A stretch of 64,000 nt of DNA from Roseovarius nitratireducens. Lineage in GTDB: Bacteria > Pseudomonadota > Alphaproteobacteria > Rhodobacterales > Rhodobacteraceae. Location: assembly GCF_002925845.1 (NCBI RefSeq), contig NZ_PDNI01000028.1, positions 124,001 through 188,000 of the forward strand. The letters are read 5' to 3'. Position numbers and translations under genes: made by a program. Below, piece after piece: positions 17,202-27,750 of this stretch. Below the pieces are notes generated by a model, which was not told the DNA's origin, searched no databases, and saw nothing but the letters and a program-made list of their open reading frames with translations. Each line of letters starts with the position of its first letter. The stretch's first letter is position 1.

Positions 17202-18011
17202 ATGGCGCATATCATCGTGGTCGGCAACGAGAAAGGCGGAGCTGGCAAATCCACCGTCTCGATGCACGTGGCAACCGCGCTCGCCCGCATGGGCCACCGC
17301 ACAAGCGCGCTCGACCTCGACCTGCGGCAGCGCAGCTTCGGGCGCTACGCCGAGAACCGGACCCGGTTCCTTGAAAAGGAGGGGCTCGACCTGCCAAGCG
17401 CCCGGCTCGTCGAGTTACCCGAGGTCGCCGAGGCCGATCTCAAGCCCGGCGAGAACCTCTATGACCGCCGCCTCGCCGCGGCAATGGCGGCCGCCGAACC
17501 CGAGAGCGATTTCATCGTGATCGACTGCCCCGGCTCGCATACCCGCCTCAGCCAGGTCGCCCACAGCCTCGCCGATACGCTGATCACGCCGCTCAACGAC
17601 AGCTTCATAGATTTCGACCTCCTGGCACGGACCGATGCCGACGGGCAGACGATCCTCGGGCCATCGGTCTATTCCGAGATGGTGTGGAACGCGCGGCAAT
17701 TGCGCGCGCAGGCGGGATTGCGGGCGATCGACTGGGTGGTGCTGCGCAACCGGGTGGGCGCACAGGCGATGGTCAACAAGGAAAAGATGGGCCGCGCGCT
17801 CGATGCACTGGCGCGCCGGATCGGCTTTCGCGTGGCGCCGGGCTTCAACGAGCGGGTGATCTTCCGCGAACTGTTCCCGCGCGGGCTCACGCTGCTCGAT
17901 TTGCGCGATATCGGGGTAAAGGGGCTCAACATCTCCAACATCGCGGCACGGCAGGAACTGCGCGACCTCGTCAAGGCGCTGAACCTGCCGGGCGTGACGG
18001 TCAATTTCTAG
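17202..18011 (+). CDS. mipZ: MipZ-type ParA family ATPase
   Basis: MipZ forms a gradient from the chromosome poles and inhibits FtsZ assembly, placing division at mid-cell in alphaproteobacteria lacking MinCD. The 269-residue protein has the deviant Walker A KGGAGKST (residues 11-18, with both K11 and K16), DLDLRQRSFGRY in switch I, and the CPGS motif (VIDCPGSH) instead of the usual CPP/DTPP of partition ParAs, a MipZ feature. A GGGAAAGGCAAGGC precedes the ATG. It is a single gene divergent from the helicase; its TAG stop shares CTAG with the convergent gene. Confidence 0.9.
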   Translation: MAHIIVVGNEKGGAGKSTVSMHVATALARMGHRTSALDLDLRQRSFGRYAENRTRFLEKEGLDLPSARLVELPEVAEADLKPGENLYDRRLAAAMAAAEPESDFIVIDCPGSHTRLSQVAHSLADTLITPLNDSFIDFDLLARTDADGQTILGPSVYSEMVWNARQLRAQAGLRAIDWVVLRNRVGAQAMVNKEKMGRALDALARRIGFRVAPGFNERVIFRELFPRGLTLLDLRDIGVKGLNISNIAARQELRDLVKALNLPGVTVNF

Positions 18012-18697
18012 CCGACCATCCGCTCTTGTTGGGCGAACGGGCTGAGGCCCAGCCATTCCTGCATTCTGGCGGCGATTTCGCGTGGACCGTTCAAATTCAG
18101 CCTGCCATCCTTTACCGCTTTCTGGACGGTATCCAGACCCATCCAGATCGCCGTCATGGTGCGCAGGCTCGATTCGGAAAACAGGTCAACCTCGTAACCC
18201 GGATCAGAATAGCAGGCCTCGACGCCGGATTGCGGATCGACGAGCAACCAGTAATTCTGTCGCGTTACGGGCAAGTCGCCAAACACGAACTGAAGGCACA
18301 CCCGGCGCTCCGGCAGCGGATCAATATTCAGGCCGCGATGCATATCCCATATCAGCAATTGGGGATCGAGATTGTTGAGGGAAATCTCGCTTTCCACCCA
18401 TCGCTGCCCCCACGCCCCGATCCCCATCACAAGTGGGCGAAGCTCTTCGCCGGCCTGTGTCAGGCGGTACTCCTTGACGCCGTGAGCGCCTTTGACGGAA
18501 TGGATGACCCCGGCCGTCTCCAGCTCTCCCAAGCGCTTCGACAATAGCGATGGCGACATCCGTGGCAGGCCCCGCCGCAAATCGTTGAACCGCGTGCTTC
18601 CGCACAGGAGTTCTCGCAGCAAAAGCGGCGTCCAGCGTGCGCACAGGACCTCCGAGGCCATCGAGATCGGACAAAACTGACCGTAGCTGCCACTCAT
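18008..18697 (-). CDS. HxlR family regulator with SCP2-like C-terminal domain
   Basis: Residues 1-100 form an HxlR winged helix (CPISMASEVLCARWTPLLLRELLCG... PRMSPSLLSKRLGELE...). The remaining 130 residues (from about FVFGDLPVTRQNYWLLVD) resemble the SCP2 sterol-carrier-like fold found behind some HxlR regulators, probably a ligand pocket. Start ATG 18697 follows AGGAG; the open frame upstream is not coding. It is divergent from the nitrilase gene with 167 bases between starts and is the likely regulator of it. Its stop overlaps the mipZ stop tail to tail. Confidence 0.85.
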   Translation of the reverse strand: MSGSYGQFCPISMASEVLCARWTPLLLRELLCGSTRFNDLRRGLPRMSPSLLSKRLGELETAGVIHSVKGAHGVKEYRLTQAGEELRPLVMGIGAWGQRWVESEISLNNLDPQLLIWDMHRGLNIDPLPERRVCLQFVFGDLPVTRQNYWLLVDPQSGVEACYSDPGYEVDLFSESSLRTMTAIWMGLDTVQKAVKDGRLNLNGPREIAARMQEWLGLSPFAQQERMVG

Positions 18698-18864
18698 GAG
18701 ATGTCTCCTTTTCCTGCGAAACCAGGATCGATCGAGCCTAGGGGTTCGGACCGCCCCGATCCAGTACAGTTTCAGGACTATCACGGCAGGGACATAGCAA
18801 CGACATTGACAGCGGATCTTGACGCCAATCATCGGCGACAGGCTGATCAATAGGAGAAACCGCC

Positions 18865-19797
18865 ATGAAGATCGCAATCGTTCAACAGCCGCCAGTCTAT
18901 CTCGACCTCGCTGCCAGCATGGATCGCGCGGTCGAATTGGTCGCGCAAGCCGCCAGCGAGGGGGCGCGGCTGCTGGTCTTTCCCGAAGCCTGGTTTCCAG
19001 GGTATCCGACGTTCTGCTGGCGCCTTTCACCGGGCGCCGACATGGGCAAGACGGACGAGCTATTCGCCCTGTTGCAGGCCAATTCAGTCGATTTGAGCCG
19101 CAACGGCATGGCTCCTTTGCAGGAGGCGGCGGCAGAGCACGAGATGGTCATCGTGGCCGGGTACCAGGAACTCGACGGTGCCGTGTCAGGCTCAACCCTC
19201 TATAACTCATGCATCATCATCGACGCCGACGGCACCATCGCCAACAACCACCGCAAGCTGATGCCGACCAACCCGGAACGCATGATCTGGGGCTTCGGCG
19301 ACGGGGCGGGCCTCAACGTGGTCGATACCGCGGTGGGGCGGATCGGCGCGCTGCTATGCTGGGAAAACTACATGCCAATGGCGCGCGCCGCGCTCTATGC
19401 CCAGAACATCGACATCTATGTCGCGCCGACCTGGGACAGTGGCGACACCTGGCTGGCCACGATGCAGCATATCGCCCGCGAAGGCGGCTGTTGGGTGATC
19501 GGATGCGCCACCGCATTGGAGGCGTCGGACATTCCCACAAACATCCCGCATTACGACACCCTGTTTCCCAACAAGGATGAATGGGTGAACCCCGGCGATG
19601 CCGTGGTCTACAAACCCTTCGGCGGGGTCGCCGCCGGGCTGATGCACCGCGAAAAGGGCTTGCTCATGGCCGATATCAACGTCGCCGATGCCCGCGCCTC
19701 ACGCCGGAAATTCGACGCCAGCGGCCACTACTCCCGCCCTGACGTGTTTTCGCTGACGGTCGACAGAAGCCCGAAGCGCCCGGTCAATTTCGTCTGA
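18865..19797 (+). CDS. Nitrilase (carbon-nitrogen hydrolase)
   Basis: Nitrilases hydrolyse R-CN to the acid and ammonia. The 310-residue protein has the full catalytic triad: E41 (FPEAWFPGYP), K131 (NNHRKLMPT) and C165 in GALLCWENYMPMARAALY, which fits the true nitrilase signature rather than the amidase branches of the superfamily. An AGGAG lies nine bases before the ATG. The substrate cannot be named, although the CWENYMP form is common in aliphatic and aryl nitrilases. It has no metabolic partner genes and faces an HxlR regulator, suggesting a small inducible detoxification or scavenging unit. Confidence 0.9.
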   Translation: MKIAIVQQPPVYLDLAASMDRAVELVAQAASEGARLLVFPEAWFPGYPTFCWRLSPGADMGKTDELFALLQANSVDLSRNGMAPLQEAAAEHEMVIVAGYQELDGAVSGSTLYNSCIIIDADGTIANNHRKLMPTNPERMIWGFGDGAGLNVVDTAVGRIGALLCWENYMPMARAALYAQNIDIYVAPTWDSGDTWLATMQHIAREGGCWVIGCATALEASDIPTNIPHYDTLFPNKDEWVNPGDAVVYKPFGGVAAGLMHREKGLLMADINVADARASRRKFDASGHYSRPDVFSLTVDRSPKRPVNFV

Positions 19798-19844
19798 GCG
19801 GCACCGCGCCGCCAAGCCCACTCCTAGATAAAGAGCCGCCTGTC

Positions 19845-20744
19845 TCAGAGCGGCGGCCCGGTGCGCGGCTGCGGTCGAATGCGCATCCGGCGGCTCATCC
19901 TGAGCGCCCAGATATTCGACAAGGCCAGCACCGAGATCACCACCGCCCCGCCAATGAGCGCCCAACGTCCCGGGTCCTCGCCGATCACCGCCCAGGCGAG
20001 CAGCGGTGCCAACACCGATTCCAGCAGAATCAGCAGCGCCACCTCCGCCGCGGTGATATAGCGCGGCCCCAGCGTCATCAGCGAGGTCGCCACGCTGATG
20101 AACGCCCCGTGCGCCAGCAGGAGCGGCCAGCTTGCCTGCCACGCCTCCAGCGGTGACGCCAGCGGCCAGACCAGCAGCGAGGCCCCGATCATCGCCACCG
20201 GAATGGTCGGCACGAGCGACACCGCCCGCAGCCGCCGCGCCGTGGTCATCGCGGCCGCATATGTCGCCGAGACGCCGAGCGCCACGAGGTCGCCGCTCCA
20301 ATGCGCTCCCGCCGTCTCGTGCGAGCCGCGCAGGATGAGCGCCAGCCCGGCGAACACCCCGATCATCGTCAGCACCATCCGCAGGCTGATCGTCTCGCCC
20401 AGGAAAATGCGGCTGAAGAGCGCGGCAAAGACCGGCATGGAGGCGAGGATGAGCACCACGTTGGCCACGCTCGTCCAGCTCACCGCCAGCACGAAGCCCG
20501 ACAGGGACATGCCCAGCAGCACCGTATAGAGCGCGCCGCGCCCCCCCGTCGCCGCCACCTCGCGAAAGCCTTTCGGCCCACCGGTGAGCAGCACGCCGAT
20601 CAGGATCACGCTGCCCGCGGTGATCCCGCGCCAGAAGGTGATCGACGCGGCGTCGCCCTCGATCAGCCGCACGAAGAGCGAGTCCGGCACGATGAACAAC
20701 ACGCCGGTCGCGGTGATGAGAAGGCCCTTGAGATGATCGGTCAC
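19845..20744 (-). CDS. EamA/DMT family transporter
   Basis: Ten-helix drug/metabolite transporter of 299 residues, built of two EamA repeats, the second beginning near ALGVSATYAAAM. Members export small metabolites; no substrate can be named. The start is GTG 20744 (VTDHLKGLLITATG), which overlaps the upstream VOC gene stop as GTGA; the frame upstream of it is not supported. A GC-rich inverted repeat (GCCGCC 19835-19840, GGCGGC 19852-19857) spans the stop codon and may end transcription between this gene and the convergent nitrilase. Confidence 0.85.
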   Translation of the reverse strand: MTDHLKGLLITATGVLFIVPDSLFVRLIEGDAASITFWRGITAGSVILIGVLLTGGPKGFREVAATGGRGALYTVLLGMSLSGFVLAVSWTSVANVVLILASMPVFAALFSRIFLGETISLRMVLTMIGVFAGLALILRGSHETAGAHWSGDLVALGVSATYAAAMTTARRLRAVSLVPTIPVAMIGASLLVWPLASPLEAWQASWPLLLAHGAFISVATSLMTLGPRYITAAEVALLILLESVLAPLLAWAVIGEDPGRWALIGGAVVISVLALSNIWALRMSRRMRIRPQPRTGPPL

Positions 20745-21157
20745 GGCGCACCGTCCGCTTTCTGGTGGACCTCGATCACGTTGCCGTCCGGATCGTAGAA
20801 GAATATCTGGAGCCACCCCGCCACCGCCCGGTTGCCCCAGTCCGAATAGGGAATGCCGTGCGCCTCGAGATGCGCGCGAAAGGTGGCGAGATCGTCGGTG
20901 CGGTACGCGATATGGCCGCTCGCCACCGGGTTGACGATCTGCCCGGCGCGGAACCCGGCCTGCGGGTCGCGACGCGCGAGATGGGTCTGAATGCGCCCAT
21001 CGGTGACAAAGGCCACGTCACCGGAATAGCCCCGCTCCTTTTCCAGCACCGGAACGTCGCTCTCGGGCACCTCGAGGCCAAGCACATCGCGGTAGAAACC
21101 GGCCATTTCCCCGACCCGGTCCGTGGCGAGATTGACGTGGTGCAGCGTGAGTTTCAT
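20741..21157 (-). CDS. VOC family protein (glyoxalase/dioxygenase fold)
   Basis: Single vicinal-oxygen-chelate domain pair of 138 residues starting at ATG 21157 (MKLTLHHVNLATDRVGEMAGFYRDVLGL). H7 in the first strand and the C-terminal FFYDPDGNVIEVHQ, with Asp and Glu, are typical metal-site positions. It may be a lyase, dioxygenase or resistance protein; sequence alone does not decide. GGGAGGGAGCC precedes the ATG. The stop overlaps the transporter start (GTGA), so the two form one transcript. Confidence 0.82.
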   Translation of the reverse strand: MKLTLHHVNLATDRVGEMAGFYRDVLGLEVPESDVPVLEKERGYSGDVAFVTDGRIQTHLARRDPQAGFRAGQIVNPVASGHIAYRTDDLATFRAHLEAHGIPYSDWGNRAVAGWLQIFFYDPDGNVIEVHQKADGAP

Positions 21158-21276
21158 GGCTCCCTCCCTGACGTGGAGAGACCGAAGCACGCACACACCG
21201 GATTGTCCATGCACCCCCTCGCCAGCCACGGCCACCGCGGTCTATGCTGGCCCCGACCACCTGAGAGGAGAGAACC

Positions 21277-22047
21277 ATGCCCGCCCCCGAAAACCGCCTG
21301 AAATCCGCGCTTGCGCGCGGCGAGACACTCTATGGCTGCTGGGCTGGCTTTGCCGCGCCCTATCCCACCGAGGTGCTGGCCGAGGCCGGCTTCGACTGGC
21401 TGGTGATCGACGCCGAGCACGCGCCCAACGACCTGCGCTCGATCTCGGCACAGCTTGGTGTGCTGCGCGGCGCGGAAACGCAGCCGGTTGTGCGCCTGCC
21501 CATGGGCGAGACATGGGCAATCAAGCAGGTGCTGGACGCGGGCGCGCAGACCCTGCTCATCCCGATGGTCGAGAGCGCGGCGCAGGCGGAGGGCCTCGTG
21601 CGCGCCATGCGCTACCCGCCCGAGGGCGTGCGCGGATCGGGCGCGGCATTGGCGCGCGCCTCACGGTTCTCCGGCATTCCCGATTACATCCGCACGGCCA
21701 ATGCGCAGACATGCCTGATGGTGCAGGTCGAGACGCGCGCAGGGCTCGCCGCACTTGACGAGATCCTCGCCGTCGAGGGGGTGGACGTGGTCTTTATCGG
21801 CCCCTCGGATCTTGCCGCCGACATGGGCCATCTCGGCGACGCCTCGGTCCCCGAGGTGCAGGAGGCGATCAAGGACGCGCTGGGGCGGATCGCGGCGGCA
21901 GGGTGCGCGCCCGGCATCCTCGCGCTCGACCCGGAAACGGCGACGCGCTACCGCGACTGGGGGGCGCGCTTCCTCGCCGTGGGGATCGACGTGGTCCTGC
22001 TGGCCGAGGCGGCGCGGGCGCTGGCCGCGCGCTGGCGCGATGGCTGA
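21277..22047 (+). CDS. HpcH/HpaI family aldolase
   Basis: Class II metal-dependent aldolase of 256 residues, in the family of 4-hydroxy-2-oxoheptanedioate aldolase (HpaI) and 2-dehydro-3-deoxyglucarate aldolase (GarL). Visible residues include WLVIDAEHAPND near the N-terminus with the general-base His, the metal site E and D in LMVQVETRAGLAALDEI and VFIGPSDLAADMG. The loop PPEGVRGSGAALARASRF is typical. AGAGGAG precedes the ATG. It overlaps the glucokinase gene by eight bases, so a role in sugar-acid cleavage rather than aromatic breakdown is possible. Confidence 0.85.
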   Translation: MPAPENRLKSALARGETLYGCWAGFAAPYPTEVLAEAGFDWLVIDAEHAPNDLRSISAQLGVLRGAETQPVVRLPMGETWAIKQVLDAGAQTLLIPMVESAAQAEGLVRAMRYPPEGVRGSGAALARASRFSGIPDYIRTANAQTCLMVQVETRAGLAALDEILAVEGVDVVFIGPSDLAADMGHLGDASVPEVQEAIKDALGRIAAAGCAPGILALDPETATRYRDWGARFLAVGIDVVLLAEAARALAARWRDG

Positions 22048-22960
22048 GTGGCTGCTTGCCGACATGGGCGCAACCCACACGCGACTGGCACTGGCCACCG
22101 GGGACGGCCTGCGCCCCGAGACGGCGCAGCGGCTGGCGAATACCGATTTCGCCGCGCCAGAGGCGCTGATCGCGGCCTATCTGGGCAGCGCGCAGGTCTC
22201 GGCGGCCTGTGCAGGTGTCGCCGGGCCGGTGCGCGGGCAGGCCGCGCAACTGACCAACCTCGACTGGCGGATCGAGAGTGCGTCGCTCGCCCGCCTCACC
22301 GGCGCGGCGCGCGTCCACCTGATGAACGATCTTCAGGCACAGGCGATGGCGCTCGACGATCTCGACCCGGGCTGTCTCACCCCAATCTTGCCCGGCACGC
22401 CCGACCCCGACGGCGCGCGCATGGTGCTGGGCCTCGGCACCGGCAGCAACATCGCGGTGGCGTACCGCGTGGGCGACCGCCTCTTCGTGCCGCCCGCCGA
22501 GGCGGGGCATTCCGGCCTGCCGCATCTGGATGAGGCCGCGAATGCCGTGATCGCGGCCCTGGGCCGCGAGGTGGCGCACAAGCCCTACGAGGCGCTTCTC
22601 TCGGGGCCGGGGTTGGCGCGGCTGCACCGGCTGCGTACCGGCGAGACGCGCGACGCACCCGCGATCGTCGCGGCGGCGGGCGACGGTGGCCCGGCGCGCG
22701 ACACGCTGGCGCTCTTCGCGCGGCTTCTGGGCGCGGTGGCGGGCAACCTCGCGCTCACCCACATGGCCACCGGTGGTGTGTACCTCATCGGCGGCACCGC
22801 GCGGGCGGTCGCCCCACACCTGACCGGGACGGATTTCGCCTCGACCTTCACCGCGCGCGGTCCCTATGCCGGGATCATGCAGGCAATGCCGGTCACGCTC
22901 ATCACCGACGACATGGCCGCGCTCCGCGGCTGCTGGCGGACGCTGCGGCAGCGCATGTGA
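22040..22960 (+). CDS. glk: Glucokinase (Glk family)
   Basis: ATP-dependent glucokinase of the non-ROK Glk family, 306 residues from ATG 22040. Phosphate-1 loop LLADMGATHTRLAL is at residues 4-17, the sugar site has LMNDLQAQAMAL with the Asn-Asp pair, and the phosphate-2 motif LGLGTGSNIAVAY is followed by PAEAGHSGLP holding the Glu-His. It starts inside the aldolase gene (8-base overlap), implying co-translation. Glucose phosphorylation would feed the Entner-Doudoroff pathway used by most of these bacteria. Confidence 0.87.
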   Translation: MAEWLLADMGATHTRLALATGDGLRPETAQRLANTDFAAPEALIAAYLGSAQVSAACAGVAGPVRGQAAQLTNLDWRIESASLARLTGAARVHLMNDLQAQAMALDDLDPGCLTPILPGTPDPDGARMVLGLGTGSNIAVAYRVGDRLFVPPAEAGHSGLPHLDEAANAVIAALGREVAHKPYEALLSGPGLARLHRLRTGETRDAPAIVAAAGDGGPARDTLALFARLLGAVAGNLALTHMATGGVYLIGGTARAVAPHLTGTDFASTFTARGPYAGIMQAMPVTLITDDMAALRGCWRTLRQRM

Positions 22961-22996
22961 AAAGGGCGGCACCGGATCGCTCCGACGCCGCCCCTT
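22961..22996 (-). terminator. Stem-loop terminator between katG and glk
   Basis: GGGCGGC (22964-22970) pairs with GCCGCCC (22987-22993) across a 16-base loop. Read leftward, the stem ends in TTTTC, so it can terminate katG. Read rightward it ends in CTTGT, a weaker site for glk. Confidence 0.55.
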
Positions 22997-23016
22997 GTCA
23001 TTCGTCCACTATGCGA

Positions 23017-25256
<2,240 letters not shown>

Positions 25257-25306
25257 AAATCAATAGAATTAGGTAAAATTCTCTTTTCAGATCATTTCAA
25301 TAGCTT

Positions 25307-26269
25307 TTAATTATTCGTCGCACCCTGCCGCAGCAACGCCTCCGCCTCGGCAGTCATGCGCGTGATGATATCGGCCACCGGCGGGCGGTCATGGATGAGG
25401 CCCGCGGCCTCGCCCACGAAGGTGTTGGCGCGCGCGGGATCGCCCTCCGCCCAGCCCGCGACCCACTCCGCCTGCGCCGCCCCGTCGGCGCGCAGGCCCT
25501 CGGGGTCATCGTGCCACCGCTCGGTCACGGGGTTGCGCAGCACCCGCGCGGTATAGCGCGCGGGCCAACGCAGGCCGCGCGCGGCATCCATCACGGTCGA
25601 GCGGATGGTCTCGTCGCCGGTGGCGGCGATGGCGGCATCGGTCATCGCGTCGCTGACCTGCGCCTCGCGCGCGGCCCAGAGCCGCGAGCCAATGAGCACG
25701 CCATCCGCCCCCAGCATCAGCGCAGCGGCAAGACCCCGCCCATCGGCGATCCCGCCCGCCGCGAGCAGCAGCACGTCGGGCGCATGGCCCGCCAGCCAAT
25801 CGGCCACCTCGGGCACCAGCGTGATCGTGCCGCGCCGCTCGCCATGCCCCCCGGCCTCGGACCCTTGCGCCACGATCACCCGGGCGCCGCACTCGGCGGC
25901 GCGCTGCGCATCGCGAAGCGTTTGCACCTGACAGATCAAAGGCACACCCGCATCATGGATGCGCGGCGCGAACGGGGCCGGATCGCCGAACGACAGGCAC
26001 AGCGCTGCCGGATCACGCGCCAGCACCTGGCCCAGCACCGCCGGGTTCTCCGCCATCTTCCAGGTGATAAAGCCGCAGCCCACCCGCGCGTTCCCCGCCT
26101 CGGCAAAGGCGCCCTCGATCCAGCCTGCATCGCCATAGCCTCCGCCGATCAGGCCCAGCCCCCCGGCATGGCTCACAGCCGCCGCCAGCCTGCCACCAGC
26201 GGCCATAGCCATCGGAGCCGACACGATGGGATGCTCAAGGTCAAATGCGTCGGTAAGCCGCGTCCTCAT
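25307..26269 (-). CDS. NAD(P)H-dependent flavin oxidoreductase / nitronate monooxygenase family
   Basis: FMN-binding TIM-barrel protein of 320 residues in the 2-nitropropane dioxygenase family. PIVSAPMAMAAGGRLAAAVSHAGGLGLIGGGY at the N-terminus and IVAQGSEAGGHGER with the catalytic-site His, followed by LLAAGGIADGRGLAAALMLGADGVLIGSR for FMN phosphate, are typical. Members oxidise nitronates or reduce quinones and enoyl groups; the exact activity is open. It overlaps the preceding gph gene by ATGA and is the last of three translationally coupled genes. Confidence 0.85.
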   Translation of the reverse strand: MRTRLTDAFDLEHPIVSAPMAMAAGGRLAAAVSHAGGLGLIGGGYGDAGWIEGAFAEAGNARVGCGFITWKMAENPAVLGQVLARDPAALCLSFGDPAPFAPRIHDAGVPLICQVQTLRDAQRAAECGARVIVAQGSEAGGHGERRGTITLVPEVADWLAGHAPDVLLLAAGGIADGRGLAAALMLGADGVLIGSRLWAAREAQVSDAMTDAAIAATGDETIRSTVMDAARGLRWPARYTARVLRNPVTERWHDDPEGLRADGAAQAEWVAGWAEGDPARANTFVGEAAGLIHDRPPVADIITRMTAEAEALLRQGATNN

Positions 26270-26922
26270 GACAGAATCTCCGCCACGATCCCCGGCAGAT
26301 CGGCGAAATCGGCGAATGCGCGGGCATGGGGCATGTCCGCCACCGCGCCCTTGCGATACCCCTCGGTGTAGAGCGCGAAGGGCAGTCCCGCGCGCGCCGC
26401 CGTCTCGGCATCCACCTCGCTGTCGCCGACAAAGACCGCGTCCCGCGCGCCCAGACCGGCCACCGCCGCTTGCAACGGCGCGGGATCAGGCTTGCGCGTG
26501 GTCAGGCTGTCGCCGCCGATCACCACCGGGAAATGCGCGTCGAGCCCCAGATGTGCCAGCACCGCGCGGGCAGGTATGACGGGCTTGTTGGTGCACAGGC
26601 CAAGCGCATATGGCCCGGAGACGAGCGCCGTCAGCGCCTCGGCCGCGCCGGGATAGACCCGCGTCAGCGTCACCGCCGTCTCGTAAAGCTCGATGAATTC
26701 CGCGATCATCTGAGCGCGCAGCGCCGCGTTGCCGGCCTCTCCCCGCGCGCGCAGGCAGCAGGTTATGAAATGCGGCACACCGCTGCCGATAAAGCTGCGC
26801 GTTTCCTCAGGGGGGAACGGCGCCAACCCATGCCGGTCCATCAGGCGATTGGCGGCGGCGTGGATGTCGGGCGCGCTGTCGATGAGCGTCCCGTCGAGAT
26901 CGAAAATGACCGCGCGGCTCAT
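26266..26922 (-). CDS. gph: HAD-family phosphoglycolate phosphatase
   Basis: Gph removes phosphate from 2-phosphoglycolate formed in DNA repair or by Rubisco oxygenation. The 218-residue HAD protein has motif I DLDGTLID (residues 8-15) with the nucleophile Asp, motif II in LCTNKP, motif III Lys in RKPDPAPLQ and motif IV GDSEVDAETAARAG. Position directly behind rpe, overlapping by ATGA, is the classical rpe-gph arrangement and supports this name over other HAD phosphatases. Confidence 0.87.
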   Translation of the reverse strand: MSRAVIFDLDGTLIDSAPDIHAAANRLMDRHGLAPFPPEETRSFIGSGVPHFITCCLRARGEAGNAALRAQMIAEFIELYETAVTLTRVYPGAAEALTALVSGPYALGLCTNKPVIPARAVLAHLGLDAHFPVVIGGDSLTTRKPDPAPLQAAVAGLGARDAVFVGDSEVDAETAARAGLPFALYTEGYRKGAVADMPHARAFADFADLPGIVAEILS

Positions 26923-27620
26923 GCCATGGCGCCGGTCGCGGCCTCTGCCGCCCGGCGGATGGCGCGGATGTTGTCACCATAAGGCGCGGGGTTGGCGACG
27001 CTGCCGCCCTTGAACACCGCCGACCCGGCGACCAGCACATCGGCCCCCGCGGCGGCCATGAGCGGCGCGGTCTCGGGCGTGATGCCGCCGTCGATCTCGA
27101 TATGAATGGGCCGGTCACCGATCATGGCGCGCAGGCGCTTCACCTTGTCGATCTGGCTGTGGATGAACTTCTGACCGCCAAATCCGGGATTGACCGTCAT
27201 CACGCAGACGAGGTCGATCATATCGAGCAGGTTCTCGACGCCATCGAGCCCGGTGCCGGGGTTGAGCGCCAGCCCCGCCTTGCAGCCGGCGCCGCGAATG
27301 GCCTGCAGCGTGCGGTGGATATGCGGGCCGGCCTCCATGTGCGCGGTGAGCACATCGGCCCCGGCCTGCGCGAAGGCGTCGATATAGGGATCGACCGGCG
27401 CGATCATCAGGTGCACGTCCATCACCGTCTTGATATGCGGGCGAATGGCGGCACAGAGCGGCGGGCCGAAGGTCAGGTTCGGCACGAAATGCCCATCCAT
27501 CACATCGACATGCACCCAATCGCAACCCTGGTCCTCGATGGCCCTGATCTCGGCACCGAAATTGGCGAAATCGGCCGACAGGATCGACGGGGCGATCTTG
27601 ATGGAACGGTCGTGGGGCAT
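26919..27620 (-). CDS. rpe: Ribulose-phosphate 3-epimerase
   Basis: Interconverts ribulose-5-phosphate and xylulose-5-phosphate in the pentose-phosphate or Calvin cycle. The 233-residue TIM barrel contains APSILSADFANFGAE, the metal-site HVDVMDGHFVPNLTFGP, LMI for the second His region, MTVNPGFGGQKF and IEIDGGITPETAP. AGGAG precedes the ATG at 27620. It leads the rpe-gph-flavin oxidoreductase operon and is divergent from the acyl-CoA ligase operon with 130 bases between starts, in which I see no clear operator. Confidence 0.96.
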   Translation of the reverse strand: MPHDRSIKIAPSILSADFANFGAEIRAIEDQGCDWVHVDVMDGHFVPNLTFGPPLCAAIRPHIKTVMDVHLMIAPVDPYIDAFAQAGADVLTAHMEAGPHIHRTLQAIRGAGCKAGLALNPGTGLDGVENLLDMIDLVCVMTVNPGFGGQKFIHSQIDKVKRLRAMIGDRPIHIEIDGGITPETAPLMAAAGADVLVAGSAVFKGGSVANPAPYGDNIRAIRRAAEAATGAMA

Positions 27621-27750
27621 GGCAGCTCTCCTGCGGCGGGGATGCGATGGAAATGCGCGCTCGGGCCGCGAAGGTCAAGCCCCGCGCGCCGCGATTGATC
27701 CCCCCGGTCATTCGTGTAACCGTCTGGTCAAAACCGAAGGGAGGAGCGCG

